This document shows, in pieces, positions 54,531 to 62,737 of a stretch of 64,000 bases of DNA. The position numbers and the translations under genes are program-made. The stretch is from CAWAND01 sp963807065 (GTDB taxonomy: Bacteria > Chloroflexota > Anaerolineae > Anaerolineales > E44-bin32), in contig CAWDZQ010000004.1 in assembly GCA_963807065.1 (NCBI GenBank), forward strand, positions 1,364,001-1,428,000, in the 5' to 3' direction. Position 1 is the stretch's first letter, and each line of letters begins with the position of its first letter. The notes under the pieces are model-generated. The model saw only the letters and a list, made by a program, of their open reading frames with translations, ran no database searches and was not told where the DNA came from.

Positions 54531-54838
54531 AAGGGACGGAAAAGGAGAGAACAGGCAAGCAGGACAACAAGGCTGGTGTGAGCAGCTCGTTACTCCGCCG
54601 GGTCCGAAGGGACCGAGCGTTAGATGGGGCGCTCACCAGAGCTTCCAGGATCGCCGACGAGCGAACAAAGCATTGGGTGACCGGCCAAAGACGAGCCGGC
54701 ACGGATAGAAGGTAGTTCGAGGCACTTGGTGCCCGACGCCAAAGGGAAGCTGCCAGCATGAGTGACCCGGGGGCTGTTGTGGAGGAAACGATCACTTGCT
54801 AAATTGGGGCTTGACAGCAGCGCCTACATAGAAGGCGG
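54531..54838 (+). ncRNA. Candidate bridge/seekRNA region of element A, copy 2
   Basis: Nearly identical to 50821-51128. The target-guide candidate GCGTTAGATG (54617-54626) matches ten of ten bases of this copy's own left flank (53297-53306). The donor-guide candidate ATAGAAGG (54705-54712) matches the right end (54828-54835). Confidence 0.6.
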
Positions 54839-54904
54839 CTGTCAGTGGTATCCATGAAATCTAGAGATGGCCGCGGATATCTCTATTCGAAAGGTGAGCC
54901 AAAC

Positions 54905-55555
54905 ATGACAAAACTACGCGTGGACTTCTTTACAATTTCCCTGGACGGTTATGGCGCCGGCCCTAATCAGAGTTTCGATAACCCGCTCGGCGTCGGCGGG
55001 GAATCCTTGCACGATTGGTTCGTCGTAACGCGCTCCTTTCACCAAATGGCTGGGCAAGATGAAGGCGAGACCGGTATTGACAACGATTTCGCGGAGCGTG
55101 GCACAAAGAATCTCGGCGCATTCATTATGGGACGCAACATGTTTGGGCCGCCGCAAGGCGGGGACTGGGTCGATGGCACGTGGAAGGGTTGGTGGGGTGA
55201 TAACCCGCCCTATCACGGGCCTGTGTTCGTGCTCACCCACTATCCGCGTGCGTCAGTCACGATGGAGGGAGGCACTACATACCATTTCGTGACCGATGGC
55301 ATTCATGCTGCGCTCAAACTGGCCACCGACGCGGCGAACGGCAAAGATATTCGACTAGCCGGAGGCGTGGCGACAATCCGGCAATACCTTAAGGCAAAGC
55401 TGATTGACCAGATGCACATTCCAATCTCGCCAATTGTGCTTGGCACGGGTGAATCGCTGTTCTCCGGCATTGACATGGTCAAGCTCGGTTACGTCGTCAC
55501 TGAACACGTCCCGACTGCAAGGGCAACACATATTGTTCTGGCGAAACATGAATAG
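54905..55555 (+). CDS. Cassette gene 4: dihydrofolate reductase/RibD-C family protein
   Basis: 216 residues: RVDFFTISLDGYGAGPNQSF, GAFIMGRNMFGPPQGGDW, VFVLTHYPRASVTMEGGTTY, DIRLAGGVATIRQYLKAKLI, SPIVLGTGESLFSGID. A second, distant member of the same family as cassette gene 2. ATG 54905 with AAGGTGAG upstream. Unlike the other cassettes its attC is separated from the gene by an IS481-type element. Confidence 0.8.
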   Translation: MTKLRVDFFTISLDGYGAGPNQSFDNPLGVGGESLHDWFVVTRSFHQMAGQDEGETGIDNDFAERGTKNLGAFIMGRNMFGPPQGGDWVDGTWKGWWGDNPPYHGPVFVLTHYPRASVTMEGGTTYHFVTDGIHAALKLATDAANGKDIRLAGGVATIRQYLKAKLIDQMHIPISPIVLGTGESLFSGIDMVKLGYVVTEHVPTARATHIVLAKHE

Positions 55556-55596
55556 ACCGAGGCCCTGTTTCCCTCACCCTTCCCTGAACGAGCCGG

Positions 55597-56919
55597 GGAC
55601 ATAGGTAACAGAATCTTCTAAGGACATCGGTAACACAGATTCTAAGGACATAGGTAACACTTTCTCGAGAGAGGAGGTGGAGCCGATGCCCTGGGAAGGT
55701 GTTACCGTGAGCGAGCAGAAGCAGCGATTCATCGAAGACCACCTGCTGAACTACTACTCCGTGACGGAGCTGGCTGAACGGTTCAGCATCTCCAGAAAGA
55801 CAGCGCATAAGTGGATCAACCGGTACCGGGAGCGGGGCCTGGCAGGGCTTGAGGAGCTGTCGCGCCGGCCGGAGAGCTGCCCATGGCAGACGCCGGGCGC
55901 CATCGTCAGCGAGGTGGTGAATCTGCGGAAGGCGCATCCTCGCTGGGGGCCGAAGAAGCTCCTGGCGTTGATGGGGCGGCGCGATCCACAGCGACGCCTG
56001 CCGGCGGCATCGACGGTGGCCAAGATCCTGTCGGAAGCGGGGCTAGCAAAGCCCAGGCGGCGGCACCGGCGAGCCCATCCCGGCTGTCCGAAGACCCGGC
56101 CTGCAGGGCCGAACGACATCTGGGCGGCGGACTACAAGGGGCAGTTCAGGCTGAAGAACGGGAAGTACTGCTTCCCGCTGACGGTGAGCGACCTGGCGAG
56201 CCGGTATCTGCTGGGGTGCGATGCGCATCCGGCGATCTCGCTGGAGCGCAGCCAGGCACATTTCAGGCGTCTTTTCGAGATCTACGGGCTGCCGAACCGG
56301 ATCCGGACCGACAACGGGGTGCCGTTCGCCTCCAACGCCCTGGCCAGGCTGTCCCAGCTCTCAGTGTGGTTCATTCGGCTCGGGATCTACCCGGAGCTCA
56401 TTGAGCCTGGGAAGCCCCAGCAAAACGGTGTGCACGAGCGAATGCACAAGACGTTGAAAGAGGAGGCAACGATCCCACCAGCCAGCAGCTTCAAGGGCCA
56501 ACAGAAAAAGCTGGATGCCTTCCTTCAGGAGTTCAACCAGGTGCGTCCACATGAAGCGCTGGGGATGAAGAGCCCGTCGGAGGTGTACCGCCCATCCAGC
56601 CGTCCCATGCCCCAGAAGATCGAGACCTACGAGTACCCTGGGCACTACCTGGTGCGGAGGGTGAGCCGGTCAGGGACGATCCGGGTGCTGAGGAAGCAGA
56701 TCTTTGTGAGCAACACGCTGCAGGAGGACTTTGTGGGACTGGAGGAGGTGGGAGACGGCGTGTTTGATGTGTACTTCTGCTTCTACCAGATTGGGCGCTA
56801 TGATTTGCGGGAGGGGCGAATGCAGGATATTGTGTCGAAGGTGGGCGTGAGCCGAAAGCAGGTCGATCGGCCGGAGCGAGTGTAACCGATGTCCGTAGAA
56901 CAAAGTGTTACCCATGTCC
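55597..56919 (+). mobile_element. IS481-type insertion sequence
   Basis: About 1.32 kb. Left end has three copies of GGACATMGGTAACA (55597, 55622, 55646; about 25 apart); the right end has two inverted copies (GTAACCGATGTCC 56882-56894, GTTACCCATGTCC 56907-56919). It sits between cassette gene 4 and its attC. No clear target duplication is visible. Confidence 0.8.
55686..56885 (+). CDS. IS481-family DDE transposase
   Basis: 399 residues. N-terminal HTH (YYSVTELAERFSISRKTAHK), then the rve integrase core with first Asp in NDIWAADYKGQFRL, second in RIRTDNGVPFASNAL, Glu in NGVHERMHKTLKEE, and the tail FNQVRPHEALGMKSPSEVY. ATG 55686 after AGGAGG. Intact. Confidence 0.9.
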   Translation: MPWEGVTVSEQKQRFIEDHLLNYYSVTELAERFSISRKTAHKWINRYRERGLAGLEELSRRPESCPWQTPGAIVSEVVNLRKAHPRWGPKKLLALMGRRDPQRRLPAASTVAKILSEAGLAKPRRRHRRAHPGCPKTRPAGPNDIWAADYKGQFRLKNGKYCFPLTVSDLASRYLLGCDAHPAISLERSQAHFRRLFEIYGLPNRIRTDNGVPFASNALARLSQLSVWFIRLGIYPELIEPGKPQQNGVHERMHKTLKEEATIPPASSFKGQQKKLDAFLQEFNQVRPHEALGMKSPSEVYRPSSRPMPQKIETYEYPGHYLVRRVSRSGTIRVLRKQIFVSNTLQEDFVGLEEVGDGVFDVYFCFYQIGRYDLREGRMQDIVSKVGVSRKQVDRPERV

Positions 56920-56939
56920 TCGGACAGTACCCCCACGCC

Positions 56940-57040
56940 GCCCAACAACTCGATGGAGCCGACCCGGCCAGCCGAGCGGTAGCCATTTGTGCGATACTAG
57001 TCTTCGGCTGGCCGGGCGGCTCATCTCGAGGCCGTTAGGG
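56940..57040 (+). repeat. attC site 4 (101 bp), uninterrupted
   Basis: R'' core GCCCAAC (56940-56946) and R' core GTTAGGG (57034-57040, last base off consensus). A perfect 13-base inverted repeat CCCGGCCAGCCGA (56963-56975) with TCGGCTGGCCGGG (57004-57016) is flanked by GATGGAGCCG/CGGCTCATC with one extra G, and ACTCGA/TCGAG. This is the clearest attC in the window. Confidence 0.85.
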
Positions 57041-57063
57041 GGCATTCAGAATAAGGGGCATTC

Positions 57064-57778
57064 ATGGACCAGCCAGCCTCGCCAGGCAGAGAATCAGTGG
57101 ACCTTCAGAATGCCACTTCAGAACTCCGGCAAGAAATCGATCAGGCGGAGCATCTAGCAGGCAATCTCAAGGGAGGGCCGCCAGATAAGACGCGCGAGCA
57201 AATCAGTCGCCTACTGTCTGCGACACGCCCTCCAGCTGGGCAAAGCATCTCTTCTGTGCGCAAATGCGGAACTGCCAGATGCGCTCATTTTGCTTTCCCG
57301 GGCGATCTTGGAGACCCTGTTCTGGGCAAGATATGTCAGCCTATCCGATGAGAACTCCAAGCGATTTGAAGAATTGGCGCTTGAGGATCTGAAGCGTATC
57401 TCCCGCAGGAATCTCCAAGCAGGTTTTGCTCGCATCGTGGATAGCGAAACCAAAGAGGACAAGACAGACGAGTTCCTCGAATCGGATCCAATGAGGTCTG
57501 TTCGACCTCGGATGCGCGTCGAAGAGGTCGCGAATGCTATTGGCTTTGGCCGCTTGTACTCTATGATGTACCTGTTCGACTCGATCTACGCTCACGGAAC
57601 CTCTTCTGGCCTGCAGACAGACTCGAATGTCCACGCACAGCTCTACACATCCGTCTGTGCCGGACTCGGATACATCCACTGCATCAACCTCATTTCATCG
57701 GACTGGCTTGGAAGTCGGAGGCTAACCACTGCTCCCACACTGTCTAGGGTCCTTGGAATTCCCCTCGATGCCCCCTAA
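57064..57778 (+). pseudogene. Cassette gene 5: DUF5677-like protein (frameshifted)
   Basis: Starts MDQPASPGRESVDLQNATSE at 57064 and shifts by one base near 57210. The continuation reads LRHALQLGKASLLCANAELP, LILLSRAILETLFWARYVSL, then RLYSMMYLFDSIYAHGTSSG to TAA 57778. The all-helical pattern with a late His resembles DUF5677. The stop codon lies inside the R'' core CCCTAAC, as in integron cassettes. Function unknown. Confidence 0.65.
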
Positions 57779-57779
57779 C

Positions 57780-58032
57780 ATCCATGAAAGCACGGCCCCT
57801 GTCAATACCCTCTGGCGTTAAATGAAGTTCTTCTCCCCCTAGGGGAGTGTTCATCCTTCAGTTGCCCTCCAGCGTTTCAAAGCCCAGCCGGTCTCGCCGG
57901 AAACATCCATCCCGTAGGACACCGGGACGGTGTGCGCCTCTCGATCGAGGCAAGAGTAAGTTCGCCAGGAGTGGCCCAATCATCTCACGGGTCTCAAAGG
58001 ACCCATACCGCCAACAACGCGGCACTTTGTTA
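57780..58032 (-). ncRNA. Candidate bridge/seekRNA region, IS1111-like copy 2
   Basis: Donor-guide candidate AACATCCAT (57902-57910) equals this copy's left end (57777-57785), both with C where copies 1 and 4 have T. Target-guide candidate CAATCATCTCAC (57977-57988) matches 11 of 12 bases of the right flank; the mismatch would be a G-U pair. GTTAGGC (58029-58035) is set apart from the stem by a small insertion. Confidence 0.6.
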
Positions 58033-59156
58033 GGCGCGGACCTTCTCCTGGCTGAGCGAGACAAGGTGCTTCATCCCTTCGGGGGCCCAGTGAGGGGGCT
58101 CCCGATAGGGCTCACTCTTTTTGAGAACCCAATAGGTGGCCTCCGCCAGGTAGCGAGCGGTGGCGCCGACGGCGACGGCATGGCCCTTGCGGTGTTTGGT
58201 GCGTTCATAGAGGTGGACGACGTACTTGCGACGCCAGTTGGGATGGTGGCGGTGGCGGACGACAACGTTGGCAGCTTCGATAAAAGCCCACTTGAGGTAG
58301 TTGTTGGCTTGTTTCCCGAAGGACACCGGGACGGTGTGACCATGCGGCCGTAGTGGACGCGCCCTCCGCTGGCGCTGACTTTGGGGACCAGGCCGCAGTA
58401 GCTGGCGAAGTGCTTGGGGGCGCAGAAGCGGTCGATAGTGCCGATCTCAAGAGTGATGACGGTGGCCAGGATGGCACCCACACCAGGGAGGGTTTGGACG
58501 AGCTGCATGCTGTGGGTGAGCTTGATCCGCTGCTTGATTCTCGCTTCCAGTTGGTTGATGTGATCCTGGACCAGCTCGAGCAGTTCGAGCTCCTGGTGCA
58601 TGCAGCGACCGGTCTCCTCGGGCAGTGTGTCGATGAGCTTGAGCAGCGGAGGCCGCCATTTGGGGGTGAAGATATCGCTGGTGGTGTCCAGGGAAAGAGC
58701 ATACTTGGCCAGGGTGGAATGAATGCGATTCTTGAGACTAGCCCTGGACTTGGAGAAAGCCATACGGGTGCGGGGCAGTTCACGGGCGTCGCGGACGTCG
58801 TTGGGTGGGATCCAGACCGATGGTAGCTTGCCCAGGTAGAGCAGGGTGGCTAGGCCCTGGGCGTCGAGCTTGTCGGTCTTGTGAACGTTGCCCATCATGA
58901 CTTTGGCTTTGGCAGCGTGAGCCAGAAGCGGGATGCAGCCGGCGTCTTCGATCTCGTCGACGATCCAATACCAGTTGCCGACGGTCTCAAGTGCCACCGG
59001 GGTCCCTTGGGGGAACTGCTCCAGAAACATGCGAATCGCTCCAGGCACGTGGCCGACCCGGGTGCGCTGGACCAGGTCCCCGTTGTGGTCCAGGACTGCA
59101 AAGAGCGAGAAATGCTTGTGAGCATCAATGCCGACCGTATAATCTGAGTGGAACAT
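58030..59156 (-). pseudogene. IS110-family transposase, copy 2 (broken by 23-bp insertion)
   Basis: Starts MFHSDYTVGIDAHKHFSLF at 59156. Normal to VPKVSASGGRVHYGRM, where the 23-bp hairpin element (58315-58337) shifts the frame; KQANNYLKWAFIEAANVVV and the rest of the Tnp20 domain continue in the old frame to TAA 58030. The broken reading ends 77 residues later at 58071. Confidence 0.85.
58315..58337 (+). repeat. 23-bp hairpin insertion inside a transposase gene
   Basis: CCCGAA then GGACACCGGGACGGTGT lies between GTTT and GACCAT; copy 1 reads GTTTGACCAT straight through, so the insertion is exactly 23 bases with no target duplication visible. Same event in copy 3 at 60840-60862. Confidence 0.82.
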
Positions 59157-59392
59157 GCTGCACCTCCTTTGCGGAACGGTGGCTTCGACACTACCAGTCT
59201 AGCGGGAGGTGCAGTGCTTTCATACAATCATCTCGCTGGATCGGACCGGGGATGCTGGGCGAATTTGGTGTGATTGTTGTATGCTCAGGATGGCTCGGGG
59301 GCAAGGAGGAGAATGACCCCGGCCGATCCCCTTCGGCTGCGCTCAGGATGCTTCGCGAAGCTCGAGGGCGTTAGGCAGATCCAAAGGTAGGT

Positions 59393-60304
59393 ATGGACTA
59401 CGATCTTTACCATGATGAGTCGAAACTCGATGGGTACTGGCATGGAATGCTTCTTGTGCCCAAACCGAAGCGGCAATGGATGCTCGACCGACTTGCCGAC
59501 GCGAGAGCCAATGCTCGCTACTCGGAGCCCTTGGGAATAAAGCGAGTACGGAAAGAGAACCGCGTCTTTGATTGCGCGAAATCTTGGCTCACCGTTGCGA
59601 TCGCCTCGATGCGGAGCACGGCAGGCGGAGAGCCTGTGCCCATCTATCTCGGCAAGTCAAAGAGGGGTGTTCCTCAGTACCGACTTGTCGAGGAGGCTCC
59701 GGGCGCCAAATTCATCCTCTTCAGGGAAAGCGATGCGCACCAGGAAATGACCAGCCACCCTGACCATGCGAGCAAAATCGAAACTACATTCAGAATTGGG
59801 CTCAAGGGTGGACTGCACTTCCTCGGCTCCGAGCAGAAGTCAATATGGATCGATAGCTTGCACTTCGACGGCCACGAGCATCTGAAGCGGAATGTCGACG
59901 CCTCACGGATCATAGGCCGATTGGAAGGCCTCAGGAGCTACTGCCACATTCCCGACAAGTCAGACATTCTTCACGACGGCTCAAGTGACCACCGCAGGCC
60001 CGACGCGCAATCCTACGATGATTGCCAGTTCTTGCAGTTGACGGACTTGCTTGTTGGATCCTTCCGGACAGTGCTTCTCGGGGCCACAAACGATCTTCAT
60101 CTCCGAGTGGCCTATCCTGTCGAGTCGCTTGTTCTCCGATATCAAGAAGGCTACGCCAGGATGAAGAACAGTCGATGGTGGAGTTCCTTCTGCATGAGCC
60201 AATGCCACCTTGAAGATGATCACTGGGTTTTCGAAACCATGGAGTACGAGCCCTACTACGGTGCAGCCCAAATCGCGCTTCCACTGCAAACGGGATCTGC
60301 CTAA
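59393..60304 (+). CDS. Cassette gene 6: DUF3800-like protein
   Basis: 303 residues. Begins DYDLYHDESKLDGYWHGMLL, with the Asp-Glu-Ser of DUF3800, and has YDDCQFLQLTDLLVGSFRTV near residue 210, matching the family's late QLxDLLxG motif; these acidic positions suggest an RNase H-like nuclease fold. The tail is unique. Stop TAA lies inside the R'' core GCCTAAC (60298-60304). DUF3800 proteins are often in mobile and defence contexts; activity not shown. Confidence 0.68.
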   Translation: MDYDLYHDESKLDGYWHGMLLVPKPKRQWMLDRLADARANARYSEPLGIKRVRKENRVFDCAKSWLTVAIASMRSTAGGEPVPIYLGKSKRGVPQYRLVEEAPGAKFILFRESDAHQEMTSHPDHASKIETTFRIGLKGGLHFLGSEQKSIWIDSLHFDGHEHLKRNVDASRIIGRLEGLRSYCHIPDKSDILHDGSSDHRRPDAQSYDDCQFLQLTDLLVGSFRTVLLGATNDLHLRVAYPVESLVLRYQEGYARMKNSRWWSSFCMSQCHLEDDHWVFETMEYEPYYGAAQIALPLQTGSA

Positions 60305-60557
60305 CATCCATGAAAGCACGGCCCCTGTCAATACCCTCTGGCGTTAAAGAAGTTCTTCTCCCCGCAGGGAAGTGTTCATCCTTCAGTTGCCCTCCAGCGT
60401 TTCAAAGCCCAGCCGGTCTCGCCGGAAACATCCATCCCGTAGGACACCGGGACGGTGTGCGCCTCTAGATCGAGGCAAGAGTAAGTTCGCCAGGGGTGGC
60501 CCAATCATCTCGCGGGTCTCAAGGGACCCATACCGCCAACAACGCGGCACTTTGTTA
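60305..60557 (-). ncRNA. Candidate bridge/seekRNA region, IS1111-like copy 3
   Basis: Donor-guide candidate AACATCCAT (60427-60435) equals the left end (60302-60310). Target-guide candidate CAATCATCTCGC (60502-60513) matches the right flank (61750-61761) at 12 of 12 bases. Confidence 0.62.
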
Positions 60558-61681
60558 GGCGCGGACCTTCCCTTGGCTGAGCGAGATAGGGTGCTTCATC
60601 CCTTCGGGGGCCCAGTGAGGGGGCTCCCGATAGGGCTCACTCTTTTTGAGAACCCAATAGGTGGCCTCCGCCAGGTAGCGAGCGGTGGCGCCGACGGCGA
60701 CGGCATGGCCCTTGCGGTGTTTGGTGCGTTCATAGAGGTGGACGACGTACTTGCGACGCCAGTTGGGATGGTGGCGGTGGCGGACGACAACGTTGGCAGC
60801 TTCGATAAAAGCCCACTTGAGGTAGTTGTTGGCCTGTTTCCCGAAGGACACCGGGACGGTGTGACCATGCGGCCGTAGTGGACGTGCCCACCGCTAGCGC
60901 TGACTTTGGGGACCAGGCCGCAGTAGCTGGCGAAGTGCTTGGGAGCGCTGAAGCGGTCGATAGAGCCGACTTCGAGACAGGTGACGATGGCCAGGATGGC
61001 GCCCACGCCGGGGAGGGATTGGACGCGCTGCATGCTGTCGGAGAGCTTGATCCGCTGCTTGATCCTGGCTTCTAGCTGGCCAATGTGATCCTGGACCAGC
61101 TCTAGCAGTTCGAGTTCCTGGTGCATGCAGCGGCCGGTCTCTTCCGGCAGCGTGTCGATGAGCTTGAGCAGCGGAGGCCGCCATTTGGGGGTGAAGATAT
61201 CGCTGGTGGTGTCCAGGGAAAGAGCATACTTGGCCAGGGTGGAATGAATGCGATTCTTGAGACTAGCCCTGGACTTGGAGAAAGCCATACGGGTGCGGGG
61301 CAGTTCACGGGCGTCGCGGACGTCGTTGGGTGGGATCCAGACCGATGGTAGCTTGCCCAGGTAGAGCAGGGTGGCTAGGCCCTGGGCGTCGAGCTTGTCG
61401 GTCTTGTGAACGTTGCCCATCATGACTTTGGCTTTGGCAGCGTGAGCCAGAAGCGGGATGCAGCCGGCGTCTTCGATCTCGTCGACGATCCAATACCAGT
61501 TGCCGACGGTCTCAAGTGCCACCGGGGTCCCTTGGGGGAACTGCTCCAGAAACATGCGAATCGCTCCAGGCACGTGGCCGACCCGGGTGCGCTGGACCAG
61601 GTCCCCGTTGTGGTCCAGGACTGCAAAGAGCGAGAAATGCTTGTGAGCATCAATGCCGACCGTATAATCTGAGTGGAACAT
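60555..61681 (-). pseudogene. IS110-family transposase, copy 3 (broken by 23-bp insertion)
   Basis: Starts at 61681, almost identical to copy 2 except around residues 200-245 (HIGQLEARIKQRIKLSDSMQ, LEVGSIDRFSAPKHFASYCG). Same 23-bp insertion shifts the frame after HVHYGRM. Either copies 2 and 3 arose by duplication after the insertion, or they were mobilised in trans. Confidence 0.83.
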
Positions 61682-61748
61682 GCTGCACCTCCTTTGCGGA
61701 ACGGTGGCTTCGACACTACCAGTCTAGCGGGAGGTGCAGTGCTTTCAT

Positions 61749-61872
61749 ACAATCATCTCGCTGGATCGGACCGGGGATGCGGTGGCATTTTGGCCTGGAT
61801 GGTGTATTCTCAGAATCGGCTACGGGGCTTGAGGGTTCGTGGCCCCGGCCGATCAGCTCGAGGGCGTTAGAT
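61749..61872 (+). repeat. attC site 6 remainder
   Basis: CAATCATCTCGCTGGATCGG 5' arm (from 61750), conserved loop, 3' arm CCCCGGCCGATCAGCTCGAG and R' GTTAGAT (61866-61872). The matching R'' core GCCTAAC is at 60298-60304 on the other side of the IS. Confidence 0.78.
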
Positions 61873-61895
61873 CGCCTTGAAGTGGCAGGAGCAAG

Positions 61896-62515
61896 ATGGG
61901 GATTCAAGAGATTCAGCAGTACGTTACTTTGATCAAAGATGTACTAACCGCTTTGGCGGCGGTGAGCGCCGCCTGCATCGGCTTTTTAGGCCTCGCCACC
62001 TGGAGAAAGCAGCTCAGGGGAAGACAGAATATGAGCTGGCAAGGCGCGTGCTTGTAGCGGTTTACAGGCTCAGGAATGCCGTGTCGTACTTCCGAAATCC
62101 TTTCATGACCCCCGGTGAAATCTCCAACTCCATGGAACGCGAAGGAATGAAAGCGGAACCTGCCGACAGGGAATATCGCTTCAGGTCCACATCCGCGGTC
62201 TACAAAGTGAGATGGGAGAAGATTTCGGACGCCTCCACTGACTTGGAAATCAATGCGATTGAGGCAGAGGTTCTCTGGGGGCGGGGAATCCAGGAAACCT
62301 TGATAGAAGTGTCGCGTTTGATTTCCGATCTAAATTTCAACGTGGGATGGTACCTCAGGGAGCTTGCCGGATACGGCAGTGGAAAACCAGACGATATCGA
62401 GCGGCTGGAAAAGTGCGTATTCTCGATGGGTCCGGAAAACGATGAGTTCGCGAAGAAGTTGTCGGCTGCTGTCGAAGCGGTAGAGGACTTTCTCAAGCCG
62501 TTTCTAAGAATCTAA
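61896..62515 (+). CDS. Cassette gene 7: membrane-anchored protein, unknown (frameshifted)
   Basis: ATG 61896 (AGGAG upstream) reads MGIQEIQQYVTLIKDVLTAL, then AAVSAACIGFLGLATWRKQL, an N-terminal membrane helix. At the GGGG run near 62015 one base seems missing; the other frame continues KTEYELARRVLVAVYRLRNA and 150 more helical residues to TAA 62515. A single-helix anchor plus helical cytosolic domain; no known family recognised. Typical of small integron-cassette proteins of unknown role. Confidence 0.6.
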
Positions 62516-62521
62516 TCGGCG

Positions 62522-62528
62522 ATCTAAC
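62522..62528 (+). repeat. attC site 7, R'' core
   Basis: ATCTAAC fits RYYYAAC and stands seven bases after cassette gene 7; IS copy 4 follows directly. The rest of this attC lies at 63907-64000. Confidence 0.65.
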
Positions 62529-62737
62529 ATCTATGAAAGCACGTCCCCTGTCAATAGCCTCTGCCGTTAAATGAACATCTTCTCTCTGGTTGGAGAGTGT
62601 TTTTCTTCTTGAGTTGACCTCCAGCGCTTCAAAGCTAAGCCGGTCTCGCCGGAAACATCTATTCGCCCTCAATGGGGCATGAGTATGTTCGCCAGGGGCG
62701 GCCCAATCATCTCGCGGATCTCAGTGGACCCATGTTA
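62529..62737 (-). ncRNA. Candidate bridge/seekRNA region, IS1111-like copy 4
   Basis: Shortest and least disturbed version. Donor-guide candidate AACATCTAT (62654-62662) equals the left end (62526-62534). Target-guide candidates CAATCATCTCGC (62704-62715) and ATGTTAG (62732-62738) flank a stem loop; the latter overlaps the transposase stop and is complementary to CTAACAT at the left junction. Confidence 0.65.

Larger units (their letters stand above)
53301..54838 (+). mobile_element. IS110-type element A, second copy
   Basis: Second copy of the element at 49592-51128, again starting in TTAGATGCTATGG of an attC R' core (GCGTTAGATG at 53297-53306) and ending after ATAGAAGGCGG (54838). Its flanks differ from those of the first copy, so this is an independent insertion or a recombined copy. 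Confidence 0.82.
57780..59224 (-). mobile_element. IS1111-like element, copy 2
   Basis: About 1.45 kb, same orientation and attC position as copy 1. Ends ATGAAAGCAC / GTGCTTTCAT. Carries two 23-bp hairpin insertions (57911-57933 and 58315-58337) and a 22-base insertion in the target-guide region (about 58007-58028). Confidence 0.85.
57773..59376 (+). repeat. attC site 5, split by IS1111-like copy 2
   Basis: R'' CCCTAAC (57773-57779) left of the IS; CAATCATCTCGC (59225-59236) starts the remainder; R' GTTAGGC at 59370-59376. The 3' arm is disrupted by a 30-base insertion between CCGATC and AGCTCGAG (about 59331-59360) containing the palindrome GCTTCGCGAAGC. Confidence 0.72.
60305..61749 (-). 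mobile_element. IS1111-like element, copy 3
   Basis: Close relative of copy 2, sharing both 23-bp hairpin insertions (60436-60458, 60840-60862) and the 22-base insertion. Same attC position: GCCTAAC (60298-60304) left, CAATCATCTCGC (61750-61761) right, R' GTTAGAT at 61866-61872. Confidence 0.85.

Noticed and set aside
54531..54795. Minus-strand 168-residue frame repeated in both element-A copies
   Set aside because: It overlaps the transposase end and the structured non-coding region antisense, with no start signal; its conservation is due to the element being duplicated.
48931..55555. Trimethoprim-resistance dfr cassettes
   Set aside because: Both proteins belong to the broad RibD-C/DHFR-like family and lack the dfrA/dfrB signatures; resistance cannot be claimed.
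55597..55659. Short CRISPR array
   Set aside because: The three 14-base repeats are the phased end repeats of the IS481-type element and recur inverted at its other end; no CRISPR array was seen anywhere in the window.
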